From Erysipelotrichaceae bacterium (lineage in GTDB: Bacteria > Bacillota_I > Bacilli_A > Erysipelotrichales > Erysipelotrichaceae): a DNA stretch of 64,000 bases. Where the stretch lies: NCBI GenBank assembly GCA_017512285.1, contig JAFWGU010000019.1, forward strand, positions 42,247-106,246, given 5' to 3'. The notes under the pieces were generated by a model. That model made no database searches. It was not told the origin of the DNA and worked only from the letters and a program-made list of their open reading frames with translations. The first letter of the stretch is position 1. The number at the start of each line of letters is the position of its first letter. The position numbers and the translations under genes were made by a program. Positions 1-8,056 of this stretch are shown in pieces.

Positions 1-1311
1 GCCATGCGTGCCAGAGGCGCCAAGATGACTGACATCGTTGTAATCGTCGTCGCTGCAGATGACGGTGTCATGCCGCAGACCAAGGAAGCCATCGACCACT
101 CAAGAGCAGCCGGTGTTCCGATGATCGTAGCGGTAAACAAGATCGACAAACACAATGCCAATGTCGACAAGGTATATTCTGAAATGGCAGACTATGATCT
201 GATGCCGGAAGAGTGGGGCGGATCAACAATGTTCACCAAGCTCAGCGCCAAGAGTGGCTTAGGCATCAGTGACCTGCTGGAAATGATACTGTTACAGGCG
301 GAAATGATGGAACTGAAGGCCAACCCGAACAAGAAGGCTACCGGTACCGTCGTTGAAGCCAAGCTTGACAAGGGCAGAGGACCTGTTGCCACACTACTGG
401 TACAGAATGGAACTCTGCATACCGGTGACATGATCGTTGCCGGAACAGCCATCGGCCGTATCAGAAAGATGACAGATGACAAGGGCATGGAGATCAAGAG
501 CGCCAAGCCTTCAACACCTGTTGAGATCATCGGTCTTGACAGCGTACCGGAGGCAGGCGACCACTTCAAGGCCTTTGAAAATGAAAAACTGGCCAGAAAG
601 ATCGCTGACGAGAGAAACAAGCAGAAGATCGAATCTGAAAGAAGAACGACAGCAGCCATGAGTCTGGATGACCTGACTGAACAGATCAAGGAAGGAAACG
701 TTCAGGAAGTCAACATCATCATCAAGGCTGACGTCAACGGCAGTGCCGAGGCTGTAAAGTCATCAATGGAGAAGGTAAACGTTGACGGTGTCAAGGTCAA
801 TGTCATCAGAGCTACCGCCGGTGCCATTTCCGAGAGCGACATCATGCTGGCAAATGCCTCAAATGCCATCATCTACGGTTTCAACGTCAGACCGTCAGCT
901 GCCATCAAGAAGGCTGCTGAGGAAAACGGCGTATCAATCAGACTGCACAACATCATCTACAAAGCTCTGGAAGAGCTTGAAGCACTGATGAAGGGCATGC
1001 TGGCTCCTGTATATGAAGAAGTCGTTACCGGACAGGCTACCGTCAAGCAGACCTACAAGGTCAGCAAGGTCGGTACCATCGCCGGATGCATGGTCGATGA
1101 CGGTGTCATCAAGAGAAACAGCGGCGTAAGACTGATCAGAGACGGCGTGGTAATCTACACCGGTGTCGTCGGATCACTGCAGCGTTTCAAGGACAGTGTC
1201 AGAGAAGTCAATGCCGGCTATGAATGCGGCCTGACCATCGAAAGATTCAACGACATCAAAGAAGGAGACATCATCGAAGCCTACGAGAATCAGGAAGTAA
1301 AGGAGGACTAA
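1..1311 (+). CDS. infB: Translation initiation factor IF-2, C-terminal part (5' end outside window)
   Basis: IF-2 is the GTPase that brings initiator tRNA to the 30S subunit and promotes subunit joining. The frame is open from base 1. The fragment begins just after the usual DTPGH switch, with the [12 protein letters not shown] segment, then [11 protein letters not shown] and the G4 motif NKID. Domain II follows, then domain III and the C-terminal tRNA-binding domain. About 436 codons are present, so the N-terminal region and most of the P-loop part lie upstream. The ATG inside the first codons is internal, not the start. The rbfA ribosome site AGGAGG (1301-1306) overlaps the end of the gene, so the two are co-transcribed as in other Bacillota. 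Confidence 0.97.
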   Translation, partial: AMRARGAKMTDIVVIVVAADDGVMPQTKEAIDHSRAAGVPMIVAVNKIDKHNANVDKVYSEMADYDLMPEEWGGSTMFTKLSAKSGLGISDLLEMILLQAEMMELKANPNKKATGTVVEAKLDKGRGPVATLLVQNGTLHTGDMIVAGTAIGRIRKMTDDKGMEIKSAKPSTPVEIIGLDSVPEAGDHFKAFENEKLARKIADERNKQKIESERRTTAAMSLDDLTEQIKEGNVQEVNIIIKADVNGSAEAVKSSMEKVNVDGVKVNVIRATAGAISESDIMLANASNAIIYGFNVRPSAAIKKAAEENGVSIRLHNIIYKALEELEALMKGMLAPVYEEVVTGQATVKQTYKVSKVGTIAGCMVDDGVIKRNSGVRLIRDGVVIYTGVVGSLQRFKDSVREVNAGYECGLTIERFNDIKEGDIIEAYENQEVKED

Positions 1312-1312
1312 C

Positions 1313-1660
1313 ATGTCTTTGAAGAAAGACCGTGTTGCCAGCATCATCAAGCGCAGCATTTCCGAAATGCTGGCGACGGAACTGAACGACCCGAAGATCG
1401 GGTTCGCAACCATCACTGATGTTGAAGTCACCAATGATCTCTCATTTGCCAAGGTATATGTTACATTCTTAGGCAAGCAGGAAAGAAATGATGCCGGTCT
1501 TAAGGCCTTACAGAGAGCCAAGGGCAAGATCAGAACATTCATCAGCAGACGTCTGGATACCAGAAAGTGCCCTGATCTGATCTTCTTACTTGACGATTCT
1601 CTGGAAAAGGGCAACAGGATCGACGCCATCATTGAAGGCTTGAACATCAAGCAGGATTAA
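1313..1660 (+). CDS. rbfA: Ribosome-binding factor A
   Basis: RbfA is a small KH-fold protein that binds the 30S subunit and helps 16S rRNA 5'-end maturation and cold adaptation. The product is 115 residues, the usual length, with the family pattern: an N-terminal KKDRVASIIKRSISEML helix, then a strand region with PKIGFATITDVEVTNDLS and AKVYVTFLG, and a C-terminal R-rich part ending near CPDLIFLLDDSLEKGNRID. The ATG lies one base after the infB stop, with AGGAGG 6 nt upstream inside infB. It is the last gene of the infB operon; a terminator follows at 1668. Confidence 0.96.
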   Translation: MSLKKDRVASIIKRSISEMLATELNDPKIGFATITDVEVTNDLSFAKVYVTFLGKQERNDAGLKALQRAKGKIRTFISRRLDTRKCPDLIFLLDDSLEKGNRIDAIIEGLNIKQD

Positions 1661-1667
1661 CGAACTG

Positions 1668-1697
1668 AGCATCACCGCATTGCGATGATGCTTTTTT
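1668..1697 (+). terminator. Intrinsic terminator of infB-rbfA
   Basis: AGCATCA (1668-1674) pairs with TGATGCT (1686-1692), with an inner CGC/GCG extension, followed directly by a T run. Confidence 0.85.
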
Positions 1698-1726
1698 CAA
1701 CAATGAATGAAAACGTTTCATAATAG

Positions 1727-1754
1727 TTGACATATTTTCATTATCAGGTATAAT
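1727..1754 (+). promoter_or_regulatory. Sigma-A-type promoter of the lysine-riboswitch transcript
   Basis: TTGACA at 1727-1732, a 16-nt spacer and TATAAT at 1749-1754. Both hexamers match consensus. Transcription would start around 1761, just before the riboswitch. Confidence 0.85.
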
Positions 1755-1771
1755 GTGCTTAATAAAACCAC

Positions 1772-1940
1772 ATAGAGGTAGCGACGCAGATGAGTATCCT
1801 CATGAGCCGGCAGGCAATGACTGAGGTGAAAGGTAACCGTCGCCGAACGGACACAGCCGGCGGGCGTGTACGTGGGGGCATGGAGAACATTCATGTCACT
1901 CCTTCGTTAAGAAGAGGCGCTATTGCTTATGATCAGGCTT
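1772..1940 (+). promoter_or_regulatory. Lysine riboswitch (L-box)
   Basis: The leader carries the L-box signature in order: AGAGGTAGCG at 1774, CAGATGAGTA near 1788-1797, GAGGTGAAAGGTAACCGTC and CGCCGAAC around 1825-1860, a GGGGGCATGG / TTCATGTCACTCC segment near 1880-1905, and the closing strand AGAGGCGCTATT near 1912-1924, which pairs with the 5' end. This order and spacing match lysC-type aptamers. Lysine binding should favour the terminator at 1952 and shut off the downstream ABC transporter. Boundaries are approximate. The whole stretch 1661-2002 is non-coding and is filled by terminator, promoter, aptamer and terminator. Confidence 0.9.
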
Positions 1941-1951
1941 GTTCAAAATGA

Positions 1952-1984
1952 CCGTACGTGATAGCATGTACGGTTTTATTTTTG
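1952..1984 (+). terminator. Riboswitch expression-platform terminator
   Basis: CCGTAC (1952-1957) pairs with GTACGG (1968-1973), followed by TTTTATTTTT. It lies between the L-box aptamer and the transporter ribosome site, as expected for a transcriptional OFF switch. Confidence 0.8.
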
Positions 1985-2002
1985 AAACAGGGAGGTATCA
2001 TA

Positions 2003-2839
2003 ATGAGTTTCAGAAGAATTTTGACAGTAGTTCTGGCGGTTTTGTTATTGGTTGGATGCAGCGGCGGCGGTAATTCAGGAGAAACACCTGAGCCGGAAAG
2101 AAAGGTATTGAGAGTTGGCATGGAATGCAACTACGCCCCGTTCAACTGGACGACTACGATACCGGGTGAGCATACCGTTGCCATTTCCTCAGTAGACTAT
2201 GCCGACGGCTTTGACGTTGTCATTGCCAGCATGCTGGCTGAGCAGCTGGGCATGGAGGTACAGATCGTAAAGCTTGACTGGGATAATCTCATTCCGTCAT
2301 TACAGCACGATCAGATAGATGCCGTAATAGCAGGCATGACAGATACACCGGTAAGAAGAGAAGTAGTAGACTTCACCACGCCGTACTACGTATCAGAAGA
2401 AGTGGTAATCGTTCGCAAGGACGGTCCAGTTGCCAACATTAGCAGCATAAGTGAACTGGCCGGCTTCAGGGTCCAGGGTCAGATGAATACGATATATGAC
2501 GACATAATCGATCAGATCGAAGGCGTACAGCACATGCCGGCTGCCGAGACATTCCCGGCATCAATTCAGGCGGTGCTGGCTGGCGGCGTTGATGCCGTAA
2601 CCTCTGAGTTACCGGTAGCCGTAGGCGTAGTGGCAGCCAATCCTGATCTGGCATACATCCAGTTCAGCGCAGGCAATGGCTTTGCCGGAAGCGAAGTGGA
2701 CGCTTCAGTATCCATTGCTGTAAAGAAGGGCAACACCGAACTGCTGAATGCCCTGCAGAAGGCATTGGACACCATCAGCGAAGCTGACCGTCAGCAGCTG
2801 ATGCTTGACGCTACTAACAGACAGCCGGCAGGAGAATAG
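2003..2839 (+). CDS. Amino-acid ABC transporter substrate-binding lipoprotein, probably lysine/basic amino acids
   Basis: This is an extracellular solute-binding protein of the polar amino-acid family (SBP_bac_3), 278 residues. A lipoprotein signal ends in LLVGC with Cys19 as the lipidation site. The ligand-binding fold follows, with VGMECNYAPFNW, GFDVVIASMLAEQLG and the GMTDTPVRREVVDFTTPYY motif typical of arginine/lysine/histidine binders. I chose the ATG at 2003, which has GGAGG at 1991-1995; an in-frame ATG at 1958 falls inside the riboswitch terminator and is unlikely. It is the first gene after the L-box. Lysine specificity is inferred from that control, not from the binding pocket. Confidence 0.9.
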   Translation: MSFRRILTVVLAVLLLVGCSGGGNSGETPEPERKVLRVGMECNYAPFNWTTTIPGEHTVAISSVDYADGFDVVIASMLAEQLGMEVQIVKLDWDNLIPSLQHDQIDAVIAGMTDTPVRREVVDFTTPYYVSEEVVIVRKDGPVANISSISELAGFRVQGQMNTIYDDIIDQIEGVQHMPAAETFPASIQAVLAGGVDAVTSELPVAVGVVAANPDLAYIQFSAGNGFAGSEVDASVSIAVKKGNTELLNALQKALDTISEADRQQLMLDATNRQPAGE

Positions 2840-2841
2840 TC

Positions 2842-3612
2842 TTGTTTATTTCCAATATTCTGAAGATATTCAGAACCTATGGGACAAGCCTGCTGTTGGG
2901 GGTCAGGACAACATTGTTAGTAGCGATAACAGGTACACTTGCGGGTTTGGTCATAGGATTAATAGTAGGAGGCATAAGGGCAATAAGACTCGACTTTACG
3001 GCTTCAAATGCCTCCAGAATAACCAAGAAGATAGTTGATGGCATTCTCAATGTCTATATCGGCATATTCAGAGGAACACCGATGATGGTTCAGGCACTGT
3101 TCATTTACTATCTGCTGCTGGATCTAATCCACTGGACCTATCTTCAGGCGGCCATTGTCGTAATATCCATAAATACAGGCGCCTACATGGCGGAAATCAT
3201 CCGTTCAGGCATTCAGTCGGTTGACGAAGGCCAGCGGGAAGCCGCCAGAGCCCTGGGTATGAGCAACTCTCAGACCATGATGGAAGTCATACTGCCGCAG
3301 GCAATAAAGAATGCCTTCCCGGCAGTAGGCAATGAATTCATCGTAAACATCAAGGACAGTTCTGTTCTGATGATCATTTCAATCACTGAACTGATGTTCC
3401 AGGCCAAGAGCATTGCCGGATCCACGTTCCTGTTTACGGAGACGTATTTCATCGAAGCGGTCATTTACTTCATTCTGACGACTATCGCCAGCATCGTACT
3501 GAATGCCATTGAAAGGCACATGGATAACGGCAATGTATCACTTCCGATGAGTGACACCAATCCGGCCAGCATGAATCTGGCTTACCATCAGACCGGAAAG
3601 GCAGGTAAGTGA
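2842..3612 (+). CDS. Amino-acid ABC transporter permease (HisM/GlnP family), TTG start
   Basis: Membrane subunit of the three-gene importer, 256 residues, with several hydrophobic segments. It carries the permease EAA-type loop [20 protein letters not shown], which docks to the ATPase, preceded by [19 protein letters not shown] as in HisM/GlnP proteins. The start is a TTG at 2842, three bases after the upstream stop, with AGGAGA at 2829-2834; no ATG lies nearby in frame. The C-terminal tail after the last membrane segment is short and polar. Together with the neighbours it forms a complete uptake system under the lysine riboswitch. Confidence 0.9.
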   Translation: MFISNILKIFRTYGTSLLLGVRTTLLVAITGTLAGLVIGLIVGGIRAIRLDFTASNASRITKKIVDGILNVYIGIFRGTPMMVQALFIYYLLLDLIHWTYLQAAIVVISINTGAYMAEIIRSGIQSVDEGQREAARALGMSNSQTMMEVILPQAIKNAFPAVGNEFIVNIKDSSVLMIISITELMFQAKSIAGSTFLFTETYFIEAVIYFILTTIASIVLNAIERHMDNGNVSLPMSDTNPASMNLAYHQTGKAGK

Positions 3613-3613
3613 C

Positions 3614-4339
3614 ATGGCGCTGGTAGAAATCAGAAACATACATAAGAATTTTGGTACTTTAGAGGTACTCAAAGGTATAGATTTCAGCGTCGACGAAGGA
3701 GAAGTTGTCTGTCTGATTGGCAGAAGCGGATCCGGAAAGAGCACCATGCTCAGATGCATAAACCTTCTGGAAATACCGGACAGCGGGGAAATAAGAGTGT
3801 TCGGCGAAAACATACTGGAAAACAGGGATGTAAACAGTTACCGAGCCAAGGTCGGAATGTGCTTTCAGCAGTTTAATCTGTTCACCAACATGAACGTACT
3901 GGAAAACTGCGTAAGACCTCAGATTAAAGTTTTAAAAAGAACCAGGAAGGAAGCAGAAAAGAAGGCTCTTCAGCTGCTTGCCAAGGTTGGCATGCTCGAC
4001 TTTTCCAGAGCATCAGTAAATACCCTGTCCGGGGGACAGAAACAGCGCGTAGCCATTGCCAGAGCACTGTGCATGGATCCAAAGCTGATGCTGTTCGATG
4101 AGCCGACTTCAGCACTTGATCCGGAAATGGTACAGGAAGTACTCAATGTCATGAGGGAACTGGCAGCTGAAGGTCTGACGATGATCATCGTGACCCATGA
4201 GATGAGATTTGCCCGGGAGGTCAGTGACAGGATCGTCTTCGTGGATGACGGCATCATCGTAGAGGACGACAAGCCGGAAGTCATATTTACCAGACCGAAA
4301 AGTCCGAGAACTGCCGAATTCCTTAGAGCATTCATGTAA
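3614..4339 (+). CDS. Amino-acid ABC transporter ATP-binding protein (GlnQ family)
   Basis: Cytoplasmic ATPase subunit, 241 residues, the normal length. Walker A is GRSGSGKST near residues 37-45, the Q-loop is CFQQFNLF, the ABC signature is [15 protein letters not shown], Walker B is [13 protein letters not shown], and the H-loop is VTHEM. The ATG overlaps the end of the permease gene region by close spacing (1 base), so translation is probably coupled. It is the last gene of the lysine-riboswitch operon and is followed by an intrinsic terminator at 4344. Confidence 0.93.
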   Translation: MALVEIRNIHKNFGTLEVLKGIDFSVDEGEVVCLIGRSGSGKSTMLRCINLLEIPDSGEIRVFGENILENRDVNSYRAKVGMCFQQFNLFTNMNVLENCVRPQIKVLKRTRKEAEKKALQLLAKVGMLDFSRASVNTLSGGQKQRVAIARALCMDPKLMLFDEPTSALDPEMVQEVLNVMRELAAEGLTMIIVTHEMRFAREVSDRIVFVDDGIIVEDDKPEVIFTRPKSPRTAEFLRAFM

Positions 4340-4343
4340 GCAA

Positions 4344-4367
4344 ACACGGTTTTTACCGTGTTTTTTA
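4344..4367 (+). terminator. Intrinsic terminator of the amino-acid transporter operon
   Basis: ACACGGT and ACCGTGT flank a short T loop, with a T run directly after the stem. Confidence 0.85.
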
Positions 4368-4375
4368 TCAAAAAG

Positions 4376-4405
4376 TTGACCTGTGAGCGCAAATCGTTTT
4401 AGTAT
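4376..4405 (+). promoter_or_regulatory. Candidate promoter of the PRD antiterminator gene
   Basis: TTGACC at 4376-4381 and TAGTAT at 4400-4405 with an 18-nt spacer. The -10 is weak (4 of 6). A start near 4412 would lie just before the RNA element at 4421. Confidence 0.45.
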
Positions 4406-4420
4406 TATGACAGATGAGAG

Positions 4421-4506
4421 GGGTTGTAACTCTAGGTTCTTTTTGAGGCTTATCCATGAACAGAAGGATCTGTTGGGTGTTAAGTATGACGAAAAGAGCT
4501 TTTTTT
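4421..4506 (+). promoter_or_regulatory. Candidate ribonucleic antiterminator (RAT) overlapping a terminator
   Basis: Bases 4421-4454 match the shape of LicT/SacY-type targets: GGGTTGTAACTC, a 12-nt loop, then GAGGCTTATCC, compared with the family pattern GGnTTGTnACTG...CAGGCnnAnCC. A competing stem pairs GTTCTTTTT (4436-4444) with GAAAAGAGC (4491-4499) using two G-U pairs, followed directly by seven Ts (4500-4506). The two structures share bases 4436-4454 and cannot form together. The gene downstream encodes a protein of the family that binds such elements, so autoregulation by antitermination is likely. The terminator stem is AU-rich and long-looped, which is why confidence is moderate. Confidence 0.5.
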
Positions 4507-4520
4507 GGAGCAGAACGCTG

Positions 4521-5339
4521 ATGAAGGTAATCAAGAACATCAACAACAATGTAGCCCACTGCAGTGATTCCCGGGGAAGGGAAGTCATTGTCTTTGGAAA
4601 GGGAATCGGGTTCTACAAGACAGGAGAAGACATTCCGCTGAGTAAGATCAACAGAACCTTTTATAATGTCAAGGACACGAACTACGGGATCCTCAGCTCC
4701 ATTCCAACCGTGCTTATCAACACTTCGATCTACATCATCGACTATGCGGCGGAAAAACTGTCCGTAGTCTTTCCGTCTTCAGCAGCCCTTACTCTTGCGG
4801 ACCACCTCCAGTTTGCCATCAGCCGGCAGAATCAGAATATCTACCTGGCTCAGCCGCTGCTGCATGACATTGCTCTGCTTTATCCAAAGGAAATGGACAT
4901 TGCCCTGTATGCCCTGAAGGTGATTGAAAAGATGACCGGGGAAAAACTGCCCAGACCTGAAGCCGGTACCATTGCTCTTCACCTGATCAATGACCGCATG
5001 CAGTATCAGAACTACGAAGAATATGATAATGCCAGAATCATAGAAAGATGCTCGGAAATAATAGAGAAGCACTTTAACCTGAAGATAGACAGGGACAGTT
5101 TTAACTACAGCCGTTTCGTTACTCATCTTGATTTCCTGTTACGAAGGCTGTCCAAGAATGAGCAGATTGAAAGCCGCAATGCCGAGATTTTTGATCAGCT
5201 TAAGAAAGGCTTCCCTCAGTCCTATGAGTGTGCCATGCAGATTTCTGAATACATCAGAAAACTGACTGGATACGAGCCTAATAATGAGGAGATCATGTAT
5301 CTGATTGTTCACATCAACAGGCTGATAAGCCGTGTATAA
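4521..5339 (+). CDS. BglG/LicT-family transcriptional antiterminator with two PRD domains
   Basis: These proteins bind a leader RNA hairpin, prevent termination, and are controlled by PTS phosphorylation. The 272-residue product starts MKVIKNINNNV, the usual N-terminus of the RNA-binding CAT domain (about residues 1-55). Two PTS regulation domains follow. The four expected PRD histidines are present: H95 (ADHLQF), H154 (LHLIND), H202 (THLDFL) and H264 (VHINRL). I chose the ATG at 4521, with GGAG at 4507-4510, because a longer in-frame start at 4383 would run through the leader RNA element. No PTS permease or sugar gene is nearby, so its sugar signal is unknown; it probably also acts on an operon elsewhere. 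Confidence 0.88.
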   Translation: MKVIKNINNNVAHCSDSRGREVIVFGKGIGFYKTGEDIPLSKINRTFYNVKDTNYGILSSIPTVLINTSIYIIDYAAEKLSVVFPSSAALTLADHLQFAISRQNQNIYLAQPLLHDIALLYPKEMDIALYALKVIEKMTGEKLPRPEAGTIALHLINDRMQYQNYEEYDNARIIERCSEIIEKHFNLKIDRDSFNYSRFVTHLDFLLRRLSKNEQIESRNAEIFDQLKKGFPQSYECAMQISEYIRKLTGYEPNNEEIMYLIVHINRLISRV

Positions 5340-5351
5340 ACCATAAGAAAA

Positions 5352-5378
5352 GCGTACATTCACATGTACGCATTTTAT
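5352..5378. terminator. Terminator between convergent genes
   Basis: GCGTACAT (5352-5359) pairs with ATGTACGC (5364-5371) around a TCAC loop. T-rich sequence follows on the plus strand and A-rich sequence precedes it, so it may serve both directions. Confidence 0.75.
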
Positions 5379-5857
5379 TATCTCTTTTTTTTCATAGCGT
5401 CAATGTCGCGGTCAAAGGCGGTCTTGCGGTTCTTCAGATTCTTCATCTGCTCATCAGCCCACTTGCGGTCAGATGCTCTCTGCTTCAGCCATTCATCCAT
5501 GTGATTCATGTCAAGGTATGTTCCATGATCACTTTCCCAGATCTTTTCCTTCTGGTTCCACTTGAACAGGGTTTCAGCATTTGAACCGGGATCCTTGACG
5601 ACGATGGAGTCATTACTGACGGCCTTGACGTTTCTGTATTTCCCGGCAAGGGTTTGAGCTATCTGCTTTCTGCCACTGAAGCCGGTAAGCACTGCGAGTA
5701 TGATCATGGCTCCCGTACCGGCCATGATTGCCATTCTTTCCTCATAACTTGTCATGGGATTGACGAACCTGCTGTAAAACTTGACGATGATCGTCGGAGT
5801 CAGAAATGTTACGGCAAATACGAGTATGGTAAGAAATCGGGTGATCACTTTTTTCAT
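5378..5857 (-). CDS. Hypothetical membrane protein with two N-terminal TM segments
   Basis: I do not recognise the family. The 159-residue product has a short basic N-terminus, a hydrophobic segment at about residues 7-25, a second at about 44-61 (GTGAMIILAVLTGF), then a soluble, mostly cytoplasmic-looking domain. That domain ends in a Lys/Arg-rich helix with many D, R and K residues (EQMKNLKNRKTAFDRDIDAM). Its ATG overlaps the stop of the upstream ttcA-like gene by 4 bases, so the two are translated from one minus-strand message. There is no clue to function beyond that linkage. Confidence 0.7.
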   Translation of the reverse strand: MKKVITRFLTILVFAVTFLTPTIIVKFYSRFVNPMTSYEERMAIMAGTGAMIILAVLTGFSGRKQIAQTLAGKYRNVKAVSNDSIVVKDPGSNAETLFKWNQKEKIWESDHGTYLDMNHMDEWLKQRASDRKWADEQMKNLKNRKTAFDRDIDAMKKKR

Positions 5858-6624
5858 GGCATTATCCTTTCCTGGATATCCTCTTCATCGTCATTTTCAG
5901 GCTTGAATATGTCTACCTGTTCGTTATTTCTGAGCATCAGCTGGAAATTGTTCTTGCTGGAAGGATAGTCCTTGTACAGCTTGTTCAGCATGTCCTTCAT
6001 TGCCTGTCTTTCCGTATGTCCGCTGTTTGGACAGGCGTTCTTTGAAACAGGCATCTCCAGCTTGTCAGCCATTCTTGATATGTCGTGCTCATAAGCGTAT
6101 ACCAGAGGACGGATCATTGTCACCCCGGATCTCTCCAGTAACATCTTCGGCTTGAAGGTTGCCAGTCTGCCGCCGTTGATCATGTTCATGAACAGGGTCT
6201 CCACGGCATCATCACTGTGGTGTCCAAGAGCGATCTTGTTACAGCCGTGAGCCTTGGCCGCATTGACCAGTGCGCCCTTGCGCAGTTTGGCGCAGAGGGA
6301 ACACTCGATCCTGTCTTCCTTGTCGAGATGAAGCTTGAGAATGTCGTAGATCTGAGTCTCCACGACGTAGATTGGGATGTCATAGGGCTTGAAGTATTCA
6401 ATTACTTCATCCATGTGCTGCTGGCCGAAGCCGAGATCGACATATATGCCTATGACGTCAAAGTTCTTCTTGGAGAACATTTTATAGAGATGCAGACAGT
6501 GAATGAGGCATGACGAATCCTTGCCGCCGGAAACCCCGACCGCAATTCTGTCACCGTCTTCTATCATGTGGTAGTCGTTATCGGCTTTTCTGAAACAGCC
6601 TAGTACCTTCTTGACTGGATTCAT
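5854..6624 (-). CDS. ttcA: TtcA-like tRNA 2-thiolation protein (PP-loop ATPase)
   Basis: Proteins of this family activate a tRNA base with ATP and insert sulfur; E. coli TtcA makes 2-thiocytidine at position 32. The 256-residue product has the PP-loop SGGKDS at residues 32-37 and the family's three iron-sulfur cysteines, C108-x2-C111 (ECSLCAKLRKG) and C198 in NACPNSGHTER. The GHHSDDAVET segment after the first Cys pair is also typical. It is divergent from cshB and heads a two-gene minus-strand operon with the membrane protein. Exact tRNA substrate is not shown by sequence, so the symbol is by family resemblance. Confidence 0.8.
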   Translation of the reverse strand: MNPVKKVLGCFRKADNDYHMIEDGDRIAVGVSGGKDSSCLIHCLHLYKMFSKKNFDVIGIYVDLGFGQQHMDEVIEYFKPYDIPIYVVETQIYDILKLHLDKEDRIECSLCAKLRKGALVNAAKAHGCNKIALGHHSDDAVETLFMNMINGGRLATFKPKMLLERSGVTMIRPLVYAYEHDISRMADKLEMPVSKNACPNSGHTERQAMKDMLNKLYKDYPSSKNNFQLMLRNNEQVDIFKPENDDEEDIQERIMP

Positions 6625-6655
6625 TTTGTTACCTCGTCAATATCATACCATACCT

Positions 6656-6684
6656 TTGTCAATTGACCATAAAAAATGTATAAT
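6656..6684 (+). promoter_or_regulatory. Promoter of cshB-nfo
   Basis: TTGTCA at 6656-6661, a 17-nt spacer and TATAAT at 6679-6684, followed by AGGAGGT at 6691 and the ATG at 6704. The leader is short. Confidence 0.85.
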
Positions 6685-6703
6685 GCAGAAAGGAGGTGTT
6701 AAC

Positions 6704-8056
6704 ATGGAAAACATTTACAACTGGAAGCCGGAAATACAGCAGTTAGTTGATGAGAAAGGCTTCAGGGAATACACTCCGATTCAGAAGAAGACCATCCCGC
6801 TGATCCTCAAGGGAAGGGATGTAATAGGCATTTCAGCGACGGGCACAGGCAAGTCGCACGCTTTCATATTGCCATTGCTGCAGAAGGTCGATACTTCACT
6901 CAACAGCATTCAGGTGATCATAACCGCTCCGACCAGGGAACTGGCCAGACAGCTTTACAATCAGGTAAGTGAGATAAATGAATTCGATCCAGATTACAGG
7001 ATCAAGCTGATTTCCTCAGGTCTGGACAAGCAGAGAATGATGGATTCTCTGAATACCCAGCCCCACATCGTCGTTGGTACCGTCGGCAGACTGAAGGATC
7101 TGTTCGTTGATGAGGCTGTATTAAGACTGGACAAGGCAAAGACAATCGTCATTGATGAAGCCGACATGACTCTGGAAATGGGCTTCATAGAGGAAGTTGA
7201 CCAGCTGTGCGGCAGACTGGCAGATGATCTGCAGATGCTGGTATTCTCCGCAACGATCCCTGCGCAGCTGCAGCCGTTCTTAAGAAAGTACATGATGAAT
7301 CCGATCATCGTTGAGGCTACGGAATCCCATAGCAATGAGCCTCACATCGAGCACGTTCTGATCAACTGCCGTCACTTGAGTTACGCTGAAAAGCTGTTAA
7401 GGATATTGCCGGGAATTCAGCCGTACGTCTGCATGATCTTTGCCAGAACCAAGCAGGAAGTCAAGGAAGTTGCCGACTTGCTGAAGGATAACGGCTATCC
7501 CGTAACCGAGATACACGGTGATCTGTCTTCCAGAGAAAGAAAACAGGCTCTCAAGACGATTTCCAATGATGATGCCACATACATCGTATGCAGCGACATC
7601 ATGGCCAGAGGACTTGACATTCCTTCCGTAAGCCATGTCATTTCATTGGGCCTGCCGTCATCTCTTGACTACTATACTCACCGTTCAGGCCGAACGGGCA
7701 GAGCCGGCAGGTCAGGCGTTTCGTATGTTCTTTACAATGAAAACGACATTCAGGGGCTGAAGGTACTGAAGAATCAGGGATTCGCGTTTGTTTCAAAAGA
7801 TTACAGAAGAACCGGCTGGATCAATGCCAAGCCGTTTGACTTCAAGCCTGTCAGACAGTCTCAGGAAACCAGCGAAGCCATTCAGAAGGTATTGCATAAG
7901 CCGGTAAAGAGAGTAAAGCCTGGTTACAAGAAGAAACGTCAGCAGGAGATCGATTCAATCAGAAGAAGAGAAAGAAGACTGATGATCAAGCAGTCCATCA
8001 AGCAGCGCCAGAAGGAAAGAGCCAAGGCAGCTCAGCGTGAAAAGGGCGGATATTAA
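6704..8056 (+). CDS. cshB: DEAD-box RNA helicase (CshB-like)
   Basis: ATP-dependent RNA helicase of about 450 residues. In order: Q motif YTPIQKKTIP, motif I ATGTGKS, motif Ia APTRELARQ, motif II DEAD (VIDEADMTLEMGF), motif III SAT, and motif VI HRSGRTGRAG. A basic C-terminal tail rich in Lys, Arg and Gln probably contacts RNA. The ATG at 6704 has AGGAGGT 6 nt upstream; an earlier in-frame ATG at 6611 lies before the promoter and overlaps the divergent gene. The link to nfo reproduces the B. subtilis cshB-nfo pair, which supports the CshB call over other DEAD-box paralogues. CshB is linked to cold shock and RNA remodelling. Confidence 0.9.
   Translation: MENIYNWKPEIQQLVDEKGFREYTPIQKKTIPLILKGRDVIGISATGTGKSHAFILPLLQKVDTSLNSIQVIITAPTRELARQLYNQVSEINEFDPDYRIKLISSGLDKQRMMDSLNTQPHIVVGTVGRLKDLFVDEAVLRLDKAKTIVIDEADMTLEMGFIEEVDQLCGRLADDLQMLVFSATIPAQLQPFLRKYMMNPIIVEATESHSNEPHIEHVLINCRHLSYAEKLLRILPGIQPYVCMIFARTKQEVKEVADLLKDNGYPVTEIHGDLSSRERKQALKTISNDDATYIVCSDIMARGLDIPSVSHVISLGLPSSLDYYTHRSGRTGRAGRSGVSYVLYNENDIQGLKVLKNQGFAFVSKDYRRTGWINAKPFDFKPVRQSQETSEAIQKVLHKPVKRVKPGYKKKRQQEIDSIRRRERRLMIKQSIKQRQKERAKAAQREKGGY

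Noticed and set aside
192..689. 165-codon minus-strand frame inside infB
   Set aside because: A shadow of a conserved coding frame; no ribosome site or recognisable domain.
1958..2002. Upstream ATG extending the lysine-binding lipoprotein by 15 codons
   Set aside because: It lies inside the riboswitch terminator and would place residues before a normal lipoprotein signal; the GGAGG is correctly spaced for 2003.
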